From Dipetalonema caudispina (taxonomy: Eukaryota; Nematoda; Chromadorea; Rhabditida; Onchocercidae), in contig JABVXV010000084.1 in the NCBI GenBank assembly GCA_013365325.1, positions 1 to 64,000 of the forward strand: a stretch of 64,000 bases of DNA. The letters run 5' to 3'. The first letter of the stretch is position 1. Each line of letters starts with the position of its first letter. This document shows, piece by piece, positions 40,701-52,293 of this stretch. A program made the translations under genes and the position numbers. The notes below the pieces were generated by a model, which saw only the letters and a program-made list of their open reading frames with translations, did not search any database and had not been told where the DNA came from.

Positions 40701-43010
40701 TCTCTTTTTTTAAATACATTCATGATGAAAGGATAGAAGTGACGACAGGTGGGAAAAAGGAAATGATGCGGAAAGCTATGATCATTTTTAAATCAAATAT
40801 CAATTTTTGCTTATTTTAAAATGTTATTGTAAATTCTTAAAGAATTTTCAGTATTAGCCTTACAACAAGATACGGTGCTGCGTTGTACAACACCGGGATG
40901 TACGGGTAAAGGTCATGTGAATAGTAATCGAACATCGCATCGAAGTTTATCTGGATGTCCAATTGCCTATCAGCAAAAATTGGCTCGAAAGGGTGAATGA
41001 TTCGAGTGTATTTCAAAATATGAGGAATTTTAATCTTTCGCGACAGAATTTGTGTTTTTTAAAATGAAATACTAGCATGAGATTGGATAACTGTCCATAT
41101 TAATTGAACTACAAAAAAAAGTAAGCAAGGAATGGTGGGGAAAATAAAATTAGTTAACTCCTCAATACTAAGAAGTTAAATAATAAAAAATAGGTGAGAA
41201 ATTAGTGTGACCAAATTAATATGATCTTTTTTCGTTTACAGGCATGCGTCACATGTCACATCAAGTGACCGTAACGGCGGCTTCAACATCCTCTACCAGC
41301 ATGGATGTATCAATGGTTGTACGACCATCAGTTACTTCCACCAGTAATAGTAAATTCATAGCAACTACAGATGAAACTCCACTTGATTTAACACTTCGGA
41401 AATGCAATCAAAAATTCGCAGAAAAAAGGTACACTTCTCAAGTTCACAGTTATTAATTTATAGATCATTGATATTCTTCCGTGTAAAGTTATTTTTGTTG
41501 TGTTCTTAGTTAAATAAATCACTTTCCGTGATACAACCCTTGATTGTGAATGGTCGGAATACTGGTAATTCTTTTGAAGAACTCGCGATAGGCGCCTTCC
41601 GTGGAGATTCTTTCGTATTCTTTTCCAGTTAAACTGATCGTCATGAATTTCTGATAAGACTTTTGTTTGAAATTTCACTGATTTGAAGATCTTCGGTCTT
41701 TCGATTATTTTAATATATGCAAATTTCCTGCATTTCTGTTTTAAACAACTTAATTGTATCAACTTTGTCCTTCATGCTTGCAAAAGTCATTAACGGGTTG
41801 ATTGTATGCATATATAAGTTTACTCTGAATGTAGTGTATATTTAATTTGATCGTATATGTTTTGGTTTATTCGTATCCTCTTTCTTCCACTTGAGAAATC
41901 CCAAGAGAATATTTTCAGAATAAATTAGTAGTTAATGTCTTCGAGTATGTTGCATTGAAACTTAAGATTCTTTCGAATGCTTTCTCTTGTACTGTTCATT
42001 TTTATGTAGATGATTTATTTCAAGTCGGAAACGAACTTGTACATTTTTGGTAGCATGAGGCTTGCATTTTTACTTACCCATATACTTATTTTGTTAATTC
42101 GTTTATTCATTTTCTTCAAGTAGCAACTGTGTCACAGTTTAACCAGAATTAAAACTACATAGAACATTTCTACTGGGCAAATTTGTACTGTTGAAAAAAG
42201 CTGTCGAATGAAAAGCCAATCAAAGAAGGATTATTCACCATTCGTTTCAGAAATCAGGAAAATAAGAATAGTCCAAAGGTGAAAAGGCCAAGGACGGATG
42301 ATATTGGTCATTTGTTAAATCGGAATATTACTAGTGATGTTGCTGCTGCTGCTGCTGCTTCACCTACAATACTGCCATTCTCAACAAGTATATTTTTCTC
42401 TTGAATATATATCGAAATTCGAATTGTTTTGATAAAGTAACTCTCTTTTTGGAGAAAAAATAATAGGGTAAAAGAATAAATTCTGTCAATTCCTTTTCTT
42501 GTGACCTTTGCTTTGGAGTTCGAATTGAGAATGTTTGATTTTTGTCTTTCTACTAATCTTTTCCGGAATCTTGAACAATTAAAAATGTAAATTTATGATT
42601 AAAGTTTAGTTGAAAATTTCATAAGTGAATATGTTTATTCTTCCTGACATCTAATGTATCTTCTGCTATGCGCTAGTTTATTTCTTTTGTTGAGATTATC
42701 GATAGAAATCACTGGAAATTTTACATAACACTTGTCTAACTTTTTAGGTAGTAGTCCATCAGCATATTTACTGGGGAAAGAAATGAATTGGGTACTGGAA
42801 GAATCCGCATCATCGAAATGTTTTCCAAATGGTGGAGATGCGGCAGCAGTTGCGGCAGCTACAGCAGCAGCAGCGGCAGCTGCTGCTGCTGCTGCTAATG
42901 CTGCAACTGCAAGCGTAAATAACGGTGGTACGACGACGGGTTTTCAACTGGCGCGATTATTGTTAGCACAGCTGCAAGCTCAACGTGATGCTTCATCGAT
43001 GTTATCCTGA
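34720..43010 (+). CDS. ztf-11: MYT1-family C2HC zinc-finger transcription factor (ZTF-11 type)
   Basis: Seven exons: 34720-35101, 37361-37857 (end uncertain), 38549-38690, 40852-40992, 41242-41428, 42251-42387 and 42748-43010, about 582 residues. Two MYT1-type fingers lie on separate exons: [20 protein letters not shown] ending SLSGC (about 306-330) and [20 protein letters not shown] ending SLSGC (about 352-377). This C-x4-C...H...H-x5-C pattern is specific to MYT1/NZF proteins, which bind AAGTT-type sites and repress non-neuronal genes. The N-terminal part is Thr/Ser-rich with many SP/TP sites ([20 protein letters not shown]). PLDLT (41379-41393) resembles a CtBP-binding motif. Two polyalanine tracts lie near the C-terminus. 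A TCTTCAG acceptor two bases before the ATG suggests trans-splicing. Vertebrate paralogues carry more fingers; only two were found here. The exon 2-3 junction needs the weak donor ACA|GTGATT or another acceptor. Confidence 0.87.
35102..37360. other. First intron of the MYT1-type gene
   Basis: A 2.3-kb intron from a GTAATT donor to a TATACAG acceptor, much longer than most introns in this window. It holds poly-T/poly-A runs, a (CT)n patch near 35385-35415 and a (GA)n patch near 36289-36327, with no recognisable exon. Its length fits a control function, but no site can be named. Confidence 0.55.
38691..40851. other. Intron separating the two zinc-finger exons
   Basis: A 2.2-kb intron with matching phase at both ends (GTGAGT donor, ATTTTCAG acceptor). 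It carries a (GA)n patch at 38860-38885 and poly-T runs. A short open frame at 40381-40638 inside it has no finger cysteines and no recognisable domain. No third finger was found here. Confidence 0.6.
41379..41393 (+). other. PLDLT motif, possible CtBP-binding site in the MYT1-type protein
   Basis: The codons CCA CTT GAT TTA ACA in exon 5 encode PLDLT within [11 protein letters not shown]. The CtBP co-repressor recognises PxDLS/T-type peptides. The motif is seen directly; the interaction is inferred. Confidence 0.5.
42342..42359 (+). repeat. (GCT)6 polyalanine codon run in exon 6
   Basis: Six pure GCT codons encode AAAAAA in the C-terminal part of the MYT1-type protein. A longer, mixed GCN tract (GCA/GCG/GCT) follows in exon 7 at about 42840-42906. 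Confidence 0.95.
42840..42912 (+). repeat. Alanine-rich GCN tract in exon 7
   Basis: Mixed GCA/GCG/GCT codons encode an alanine-rich segment ([11 protein letters not shown], then about 11 alanines, then NAATAS). Pure GCT stretches sit at the 3' side, so slippage length variation is likely. Confidence 0.9.
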
Positions 43011-44369
43011 GTTAAACCGATCATTTTGTTGACATTTTTCCAATCATTTTTACCATTTTGCTACTAGTTAGTATTAGTTTTACTGTTGTTATATGATGAG
43101 GCTAGATCAATAGTACTCATTGGTGATACCAAATTTAGCCAATTTGTTAACTTTAATCCTAGCCATATTTGTTTGTTTACATCCATTATTTCCCTCTCTT
43201 AAATAGCAGCACTCTCATTACTTTCTTTTTTTTTAATCATCAAACATAAATTATTCGGAATTTTATACAAAAGAAGGAAATAATGTTCATTGTATGAATG
43301 AATAGGGTATTTTAAGAGTATTTTAAATGTATGATGAATGTCGATCTCTATATCTAATGGGAAGAGGAAATTAGTTTGCATATGAAATTCTTACATAGTG
43401 TTTGAAAACTACATAAATTTCAATATTTTCAGGTTCAAATTCCTGGTTCTTTTTTGTCTTTTTTTTTTTGTTCATTTTTTTATATGGAAGAACTTTAATG
43501 TGGCACTACCTGGCATGATTTGTAAGCCTCCGTGGGTGAATCACATAGTATATAAGAGGTAATTTGGATTTTTTTTTCTTTTTTTAAATTTCAACAACGA
43601 CAGATGGTCGGATTAAGCTGATTTGTGAATGGCGAGGTTGTCTTTCTGTTAGGATTGAAGAATGCAAAAATTATTCAACAGAAAACAATTACTGGTAAAT
43701 TTTCTGTAGAATGCTTTGTTCGTTGTTGTTTTGATTGTAAGGAAAATCTACCGGAACTATGAAACTTTGGGATTACTAATAGATTATAATTTTAAAGGAT
43801 AACAAACAAACAAATATCAACTTTATTCATTATTATACAAGGCCTTTTTTACTTTTTTTTTTTTGTATATGTTACAATCCAGAGATCTCGTCAGATTCCA
43901 TTTTTACAGATTTCTTTCCTTTCTTAAACTTCTTGATGTCACAGGTGTAACACTAATTTTTTTTTTTTTTTTTTTTTTTTTTTGTCCAAAAATCTTCAAT
44001 GTAGCAACATTGATGGATGAAGATAATGCTGAAATTCAATTTTATTTGTTATATTTACAGCATAACTTTCAGGTGTACCGTTTTTTTTTTTCTTTTTTTT
44101 CACTATAAATCTTTGTCTTCCAAATTTCTGTGCCATCAAGTAGTTCAATGAATGAATGTTTTCGAGATATCCTAAGAGAAAGCTTCCGATATCCTTCTCT
44201 TTTTTTTCTTTTTTCTTTTTCTTTTATTTTTCTTATTTTTTTTTTTTTTTTTATTAGACCATAATTTCAAGCGGACAATTGGATTTCGTGTGAGATATAT
44301 ATATATGAATTGAAATGATGGTAGACGACCAATCAACCAACTATATCTATTTGATGAGCGAAGAAAAGA

Positions 44370-44415
44370 GAAGAGAGAGAGAGAGGGAGAGGGAGAGGGA
44401 GGGAGAGAGAGAGTG
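44370..44415. repeat. (GA)n / GGGAGA purine repeat
   Basis: GAGAGAGA changing to GGGAGAGGGAGAGGGAGGGAGAGA. One of many strand-asymmetric purine tracts in the desert. Confidence 0.85.
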
Positions 44416-47400
44416 GTTGACATATTCTTTACATTTGTAAACTATCTGTTCATTCATTCTTCTTCCTTTTCTCTCTGTTTTTTTCTCTTTTTCTTTTTTT
44501 TTTTTTCTTCACTTTCTGAACTATCCAATAATTTCTTTTTTTTTTTTTATTTTTATCCACCATTTTTCCATATTTTCATTCCAGGAAGCAACGCATTTTC
44601 AATCATTCCCATCAAAATATTTGAATTTTTTTTTTTTTTTCTTTCTACATAATACATGGTATCTCTTACTGTATCTCTTTCATTTCTCATACATTCTCTT
44701 CCATACTATTATTGCATTTTTAATTTCATTTACATAAATAAAGCTTTTTGTGAGGCCTCTTTTTTTTTTTTTTGTGCTTTTAATTTCATTCATAAGAGAA
44801 AAGAGAGAGAGGGAGAGAGAGAGAGGGAGAGGAAGGAAAATGTTGGAAAAATGGATAAGGGATAATAGGAAGAGAGGAGGGAGGGATAAATGATCGGATA
44901 AGATTTTTGTTGCTGTTTTTTTTTTTTTGAAAATAATATTTTTCTCTTTATTCTTTTGCATTCTTTCATCTTTTCTCAATTTTTCCTAATTTTTCTTTTT
45001 TTTTTTTTTTTTTTTCAACCATTGAAATGAATATCCCATTTTGTTTCACTCTCGCCATTTCTTTTCTTTTTTTCTCCTCCTTTCTTCCTTCTTTCAATTT
45101 GAAAGAAACAAAAATTCTTCTTTTTACACACACTCATTTTCATCTCACTTCATTTTGCTTTTTCAAACAAAGTAAATTCTAAAAATGAAGAATTAAACTA
45201 TTTGCATTTATTTAATGTGAAAGAAATGAGAGAATTGGGAATATATGTTTAGGGGGTGGTAAGATGAATAAATGAAGAAATGTGAATTAGATTTGTTAAA
45301 TTAGTGCATTACACTACCATATAGAAATTAATAACTTGATAGTTTGCTTTTTTTTTAATTTGATTAATTTTTGTAACCATTTATAATAATTATTTGAAAT
45401 TTCCTTTTGTCAAAAATGAACTATTAACTTTAAAGGTATGAGAAATTTAATATTAACTTTTCATCCAAAAAAAAAAAATTGGCATCTTCGTAGTTAAAAA
45501 GTATCTATTAAGCTACTAAATTAAATTACTAAAATTTAATTTCCATCTAATTAATAAAGTGATAATATGAGATTAAAAAAAAACTACTTCTTTATGCTCT
45601 ATGGGTACGGTAGGTGAAGTTTGTGAAATGTATTTTGAGTGTATAGATAGATTGTGACCAATCATTGAATGTGAAATTATAGATGCAGAGTGGAAGATGG
45701 AAAGGCTTTAAAAAGATTGAAGAAAAGAAAAGGAGAGAAATTTGTGCTTTTTTTCACTTATTCATTTTCAGCTAAACTTCCAAGCAGAATATATTTCCAT
45801 TTCAAAAAATTTTTGAAGATGAAGATACTGTGGGCCATTAAAGAAGAAAGATTCCAAAATTTGATAAAAATGTTTAAAATTTAACAAATAACTGAATATT
45901 ATTAAATAGAAATTTATCCTTTCAGCATTATCTGTTCATCGTTATCATTTGTTTTTTTTTTTAACTGTTCAATTTTTGGCTTCCTTTTTTTAATCGCTCA
46001 TATTATTTGAAAGTTTTTTTTTCTTTTTCAACAAAGAATCTGCAACAATTATCATATTCAGTTCATCAATAATATTACATAGCATTAATTATCATATTAT
46101 CACGGAATTATTATCTCATCGATAATATGTACAAAATGCATAGAAATTCATTGTTTTTTTAAATTTTTCTTTTCTTCTCTCTCTCTCTCTCTCTCTCTGT
46201 AAAACATATCACTTTCAAATGTCTTACATTGATGCACAGGGGTGCTTTTTTTTTTTTCCTTTGAAATTTTTCTTTTTTTTTTTATTTGTTTAGGCATAAA
46301 TATTTTACCAAAATTTTCCAAATCTCTTAAAATCTTTTATTACCGTATTTGCAATGTGTACAGCATTTTCATTTTGCTTTCACAAATACTCTTTGTTGGT
46401 ATATCATTTTTCATATGATTACAAAATGCATGAAATGTAGTATTTTAACATATCAATTTCGTTGTTTATTCTTTTTGCATTTGATCGATCCGATCGTATG
46501 AATGAAATGAAAAATTTTTTTTCTAATAAAATTATGTGCAATGATTTGTTCGTTGTGTCTACTTTAGAAAATTTAATTAACATCTAAATTTTTGTACTAA
46601 TTAATATAGTTGCAAATGTCATAGTATATCCGGATAGTATAATGAATCGCAGTGCTAAAGGTCATTTATGGAACATACATTTGTGAATGGTATAAATCCA
46701 TATTAAAGATTACACTACACAAATACACAAACTTAATATTGTTTTTCATTTTTGTTAAATGAAGCGAAGTTATCCTCATACTTTTGTCACAATGTTGTGG
46801 TGTAGTTTGCGCATTTGGTGACGTAAAACTTAATTATTGGCTCAATGGGGAGAGTATTGATGTATGTGAGTATGGCTTGTCCCATATATATATTAATGTT
46901 TGCTTGGAGGTCGTTGTGTCGTATCCGATCCATATAGATGAGCGCAGATTGAATTAGACCGCTACACAGCTGTTACCATATTGAAGGAAATAAGAGAGGA
47001 GAATGGAAGGGATAGGTAAAGTTATTAGTAATTTTTGACTGAATTATTGGCTGGAAAAATGGTATCAGTTGTATAGATTTCCATCCAAAAGTATCATTTA
47101 TTTTTATGTACTGTAAAAAAGAATAATTTTTACTGCGAATCGGAAAAATAATTCTGCGAACGCATCCGGCAATATATTTACGGCATCCTCAAATGTTTGT
47201 TGGTTGAAGTGCGAAACGAAATCAGTTGCGGCGATCTATGAATTATAATTTGGAATAAAAGTAAATGAAAGAATAATTATGGAAGTTTAAAATTCAATGT
47301 TGATAAGAATCAATGGATACTAAAAGGAAGTATTGAAATATGAAACAAAATTTGAGGAATAGTTGAAAGAGTTTAAAATTTAGGTTAACAAATGAAAAAA

Positions 47401-47902
47401 AATTCGGAAAGCAAATAAATGAACTGTAAAATTTCCGAATTGAAAAATTCATGATGAAAGATTAAAAGATCATTATGCTATGTACTAAAATGTGACAGAA
47501 ATGAATTAAATGGAAAAGAATAAATAATGATTAGCATTAGGATTACTATTAAAGACAGCTTCTTTTTTTTTGTTCATCTCTGGTGACAGTAAATTTGCAT
47601 ATGTCCACTATCATTAGTTAGTTAACCTATTTTTATCTTTCATTAGACCGAATTTATAAATGACTTTCTAATTTAGGAATAGGCTGTTTTTCTTTCTTTT
47701 TTTTTTTTTTTTGATAATTTATAAATAAATAAGTAATTTTTCATTCTTTTCCTCTCTCTCCTTTTCTCTCTCTCTCTCTTTCTTAAATTTTATGAAATGA
47801 TGAGTAATAATAGCAATAGTTTTGATATATACATATATAGTAAGCACCTGGCACATGCATTATCCATTGGCGCTAAGAACATTATAACATCAATTGACCA
47901 TC

Positions 47903-47907
<5 letters not shown>

Positions 47908-47946
<39 letters not shown>
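47908..47946. repeat. 39-base T run
   Basis: The longest uninterrupted homopolymer in the window. A 26-base A run follows 95 bp downstream. Confidence 0.9.
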
Positions 47947-47947
<1 letters not shown>

Positions 47948-48041
47948 ATCGAACTACTTCCTTGTTACCAAATTCTCTCAAAAATAACACACTAAAATGA
48001 GTTTTTGTTTTTTTTTTTGCATTTTCCAATTTTTCATTCTC

Positions 48042-48067
48042 AAAAAAAAAAAAAAAAAAAAAAAAAA
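48042..48067. repeat. 26-base A run
   Basis: Lies 95 bp after the T39 run in complementary orientation, so the pair could fold back on itself. Confidence 0.9.
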
Positions 48068-48508
48068 TGATAATTTATATGGTAAAATTTAGTAAAATTA
48101 AATTAATTTACAAAATTAAAGGAAAATATTGTTGTATAATAATGAGTAGAAAAGCAATATCTAATATATATTATTGAACATTTCATAAATTGTAGTGGAC
48201 AATGATCCTTTTACAAATCATCATCATCAACAACATACTATGAGATTAAGCATTGCTTTAGAGTGAATAATCGGATATAGCACATATATATTTTCCGGAA
48301 TTACAAAATGATATTTTCTTTCTGTCTTTTTTTCCAATATTTCATAAAAATGGTTCCAATGATAGTAATAATTTGGTACTACAATTGCAATAGTTGAAGA
48401 TTTGCAAAAAGCGCAAAATGATCAAAATATTTTTTTCTACAAAATGATTTGTTTCTTACCAAAAACAAACTATATAATTAGAAAATTGTTAAGTTATAAT
48501 TGATGAAA

Positions 48509-48557
48509 ATTACACGATAATATACTTACTCATAACATATCAGTATTATCGTGTAAT
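48509..48557. repeat. Perfect 14-bp inverted repeat with 21-nt loop
   Basis: ATTACACGATAATA at 48509-48522 is the exact reverse complement of TATTATCGTGTAAT at 48544-48557. The arms are of mixed composition, unlike the surrounding simple repeats. Too short for a standard miRNA precursor; it could be a protein-binding palindrome or an element remnant. Confidence 0.85.
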
Positions 48558-50288
48558 AACAAACAATCAATGTCAAATGTCATGCAAAATATTTAAGATG
48601 AAATAGATGAAATGATCATAATTTATTCAATTTATAAGAGAATGATCAAATGAATTGATGTAAAGAAATGTTTTAAGTTATACGTATTTTTTAAGTGTAA
48701 TAATGTATACTTCCGTGATTGAAGATTGTTTAATGCATTTGCAAATTATTACTTCCAATATCATGAACATATCATTTAAATATCTCATCAAAATTATTTT
48801 GTCTATGCTATACTTTAGGCATATATATATATATGTGTAAAATTGGAAGTATTATTTTGATTGATTATAATTTCATCTATTTCATTTCTTTCATTTCCTT
48901 AAAGTTGCGTGATTTACCTGGAAGTTAAAAGTTCAAAACTTTAATACTCAAAAAAGAAAAAGAGAGAGAGAGAGAGAGGGAAAAAGAGGGAAAGTAAACA
49001 AAAAGAGAAAAAAAAGAGGAGGAAAAAGAAAATAACAAATCTTTAAAGAGCCATTTTACAAGAGGAAAAAATGCACATGAACGTAAAAATTTAGAAATAG
49101 AAAAAGCTAATAAAAATTTAAATGAAAAATAAAATTATTAAAAATGTAATCATTATATATTACAAAGTATAATATTTGTTTTCTAATTAATCGTATAGCT
49201 AATTAGTTATTTGTGCTATTAAAATAGAAGCTATAATGGATAGGTTATATTATCATCATCATCATTTAGTCTCATTCATTTTTTTGTTTTAAAAAATATT
49301 TACGATGTCAAAAAAAAAAAGGAAAGATTGAATTATCGATCATCTATCAAGTCCTCTTATTGATTATATTCTTATTTGTTTAGTAATTTCATGAATGCAT
49401 CTTAGCAGTACCTTTTTGATGAAGTTTTTTTTTTCCATTGAAGAATATATATGATGCAATAGCACCTGTTCCACTCCATTATCACACTTATTCATCCTCA
49501 AAACTCTTATTGAACTATTAATGAATTTTTGTCATACTTTTTATCCAAAGAAAATTGAAGGGATAAGAGATAGAAAATGACAGATGTCATGGAGGAAATT
49601 TGAATAATTATTGAGAAATCACAATTTTTCTACCACAAAAGATAAAAAAATTGTTCTTTTTTTTCAAAAAAAAAAAAAAAACGTTTTTTCAATAAAAATA
49701 TTTAAAAAAATTAAATTAAAATGTTTATTAAGAAAAGAAAAAATGAATTTTACAAAAAAAAAAAAAAAAAGTTATTTTTAATTTAATCCCTCACTATGAT
49801 AACAATAATAAAAGCGCTATTTGATTATTATTTATCATCTACTAGTTGTATTTATTTATTATTATTTTCAATTATTGTGATTCAATAATAAATAAATGAA
49901 TGATAGGAAAAAAATTAGCATATTTGTTTTATTATTGTTTCTGTTTTTGTTATTGTTGCTATTATTATTGTTTATTGTTGTTATTATTATCATTATTATT
50001 TGTCCTTTGTTGCTATCGTAAATGTAAAATGTTGCAAATAAGTAAATAAAAATAAATCTATTTGTTATTGGCTTAGCAATTTTTTTTTGTCTCTACCACA
50101 TCAATTAGAATGAAATCTTTTTACAATGACAATTTAGGCTTTTGATATGTCATTCATTTTACACATTTTATCAGTCTTAATTTATTTCAAGAGGAAAGGA
50201 TCGAAAGCTTAAAAAAAAAAAAGAAAAAGCTATTTTACCAAGTGTATTTATATATGTAAATAGTATGAATACATATTGTTATATATCT

Positions 50289-50345
50289 GTGTGTGTGTAT
50301 GTGTGTGTGTGTGTGTCTGTGTGTGTGTGTGTCTGTGTCTGTCTA
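50289..50345. repeat. (GT)n microsatellite
   Basis: GTGTGTGTATGTGTGTGTGT with CTGT interruptions. Confidence 0.9.
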
Positions 50346-51335
50346 TATATGTGTATGTATCCATTTGATCGGTTTGTATGTGATTGTCATTTGAAAATGC
50401 TTAATGAAAGTAAAAAATTGTAAAAGTGCTTTTATCTAACCATTCAGATTACTACTATTTCTTTCTTTTTTTTTTTTTTTTTTTTTTCGTTTAGGAATCA
50501 TTCATTCATTATTACTTGGCTCTTGGCTCATTTTTCAAATAAGCAGCATGTAATGGTTTGCTTAGTAAACAGAATTAAAAAAGAAAGAAAGAAAAAAAAA
50601 AAGAAGGAGATGAAAAGATGGATAGTTTGGTAATACTTTTAATATCTTTGAAGTATGCGACAACAATGATTATTTCTAACTTCTTGTGATTTGTTTCAAA
50701 TTTACATAAATTGAGGGATCGTTGAAAAAAATGTTGAAATTTCTCCTCATTCCATATTATCATCAAAATATTGCAGGATGATATATATCTATTAGTTTTT
50801 TTTTTGTAAAAAAATCAAGTAAAAGTTGTAAAAGAGAAGTACTATTAATAATTAATTATAATGTTTGACAACATTTATATATATCTGATAAAATGAAACA
50901 TTTCAAAATTAAACAATCTTTATTCTTTAAACTGTCCTCGAAATCTAGCATTCTTGAAATAAATCATTGATTTCTTCATTGCAAAAAAAAAAAAAAAAAA
51001 GAAAAATTTGCATTTTCTATATGTAATTTCTAAAAGTATGCAATAATTTATTTGAGTTAAAAATTGAAAGAGACAATTTCAAATGAAATTTAAAAATCAT
51101 TCAAAGTGGAAAAGAACGAGTTTTTTTTTTTTTTTTTAAAGTCTATGTTATATTCATGAATTAATGTGAGGAAGTTGATGTGAACAGCCAGCAGATGGTA
51201 ATAATTGTAAGAGTTTAAAGAGACCGACCGGATGAAAGTTTTTCTTTTTCTTTTTTTTTTTTTTTTTTCATCCAAATATTCTTGCATGTTATGTGAAAAT
51301 TAAAAAGTTTATTTCATACACCGACTTACAAACAC

Positions 51336-51366
51336 ACACATACACACACACACACACACACACATA
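51336..51366. repeat. (CA)n microsatellite
   Basis: CACACATACACACACACACA followed by TACACAAACAAACACAAACA. Confidence 0.9.
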
Positions 51367-51910
51367 CACAAACAAACACAAACATTCGAGAAGAAACAGA
51401 TGTTCATTGATTTGATGCTTTATTAATGAAAAAGCGAAAAAAAAATTTGACAAATATTCCGCATGAATGTTTATTTCTTTTTAAATACATATAATCTTTC
51501 CTTTTCGAAATAAATGAGTATAATTAATTTAATTAATTAATTATTATACATATATGATACAGTATATCAAAATGGATTTAAACTTTTCCGCCATATTTTC
51601 CCACTCTTTTCATTATTGGTATTATTGCCGAAGAAATGAATAAATGAAAAGAATTATAGAATAGGTAAACAAAATTTGAATAAATGCAAAAATAATGTAT
51701 TTATTAGATATCTTTGTGTGTTTTTTTTTTTTTTTTTTTATTCAATTTTCATGCCATTTATAGAGGGGAAAAAAAAACAATGATACCATATCATTTAAAA
51801 TAATTTTATGAATAAGTTTGACGTACATACGTTTGATATTTAATTAATAATGACGTATGATTTATAAAATATCAATTATTATTCATCGGTAAGAGGAACA
51901 GGAAAATAAA

Positions 51911-52293
51911 TATGTCATTGTTTCCGTTTATATGACTTAATTTAATTTGACGAACGAATTCATCCGAACAGACAACGACGCATCCTTCAAATTAGACGTC
52001 AATTCATCCGAATCAGACGTCGATTCATCCGTGAAGATGTTGGTATTCTTAACCTTTCACTTTCAATGGGCAGAGAACACAATGAAATTTGAATTTTTTT
52101 CCCGTTGCAGTGAAAAGGAAAAAAAAAAGGGGAAAAGTTGTAATGTCATTTGATTGTTTCCGTTTATATATATTAATTTGACAAATGGCTTCATCCGAGT
52201 AGACGTCAATTCATCTGAGTAAACGTCAATTGATTCAACATAAAACTTTCACTTTCAATGAGAAGAGAACACAATGAAATCTGAATTTTTTTT
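51911..52293. repeat. Tandemly duplicated element with nested AGACGTCAATTCATCCG repeats
   Basis: Two related copies, about 51911-52108 and 52147-52293. Both begin with ATTGTTTCCGTTTATAT, contain several AGACGTCRATTCATCYG units, and end with CTTTCACTTTCAATG, AGAGAACACAATGAAAT and TGAATTTTTTT. The first copy is longer: start points are 236 bp apart and end points 192 bp apart, so one copy has gained or lost inner units. The ordered boundaries suggest a duplicated small element rather than simple slippage. Confidence 0.75.
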
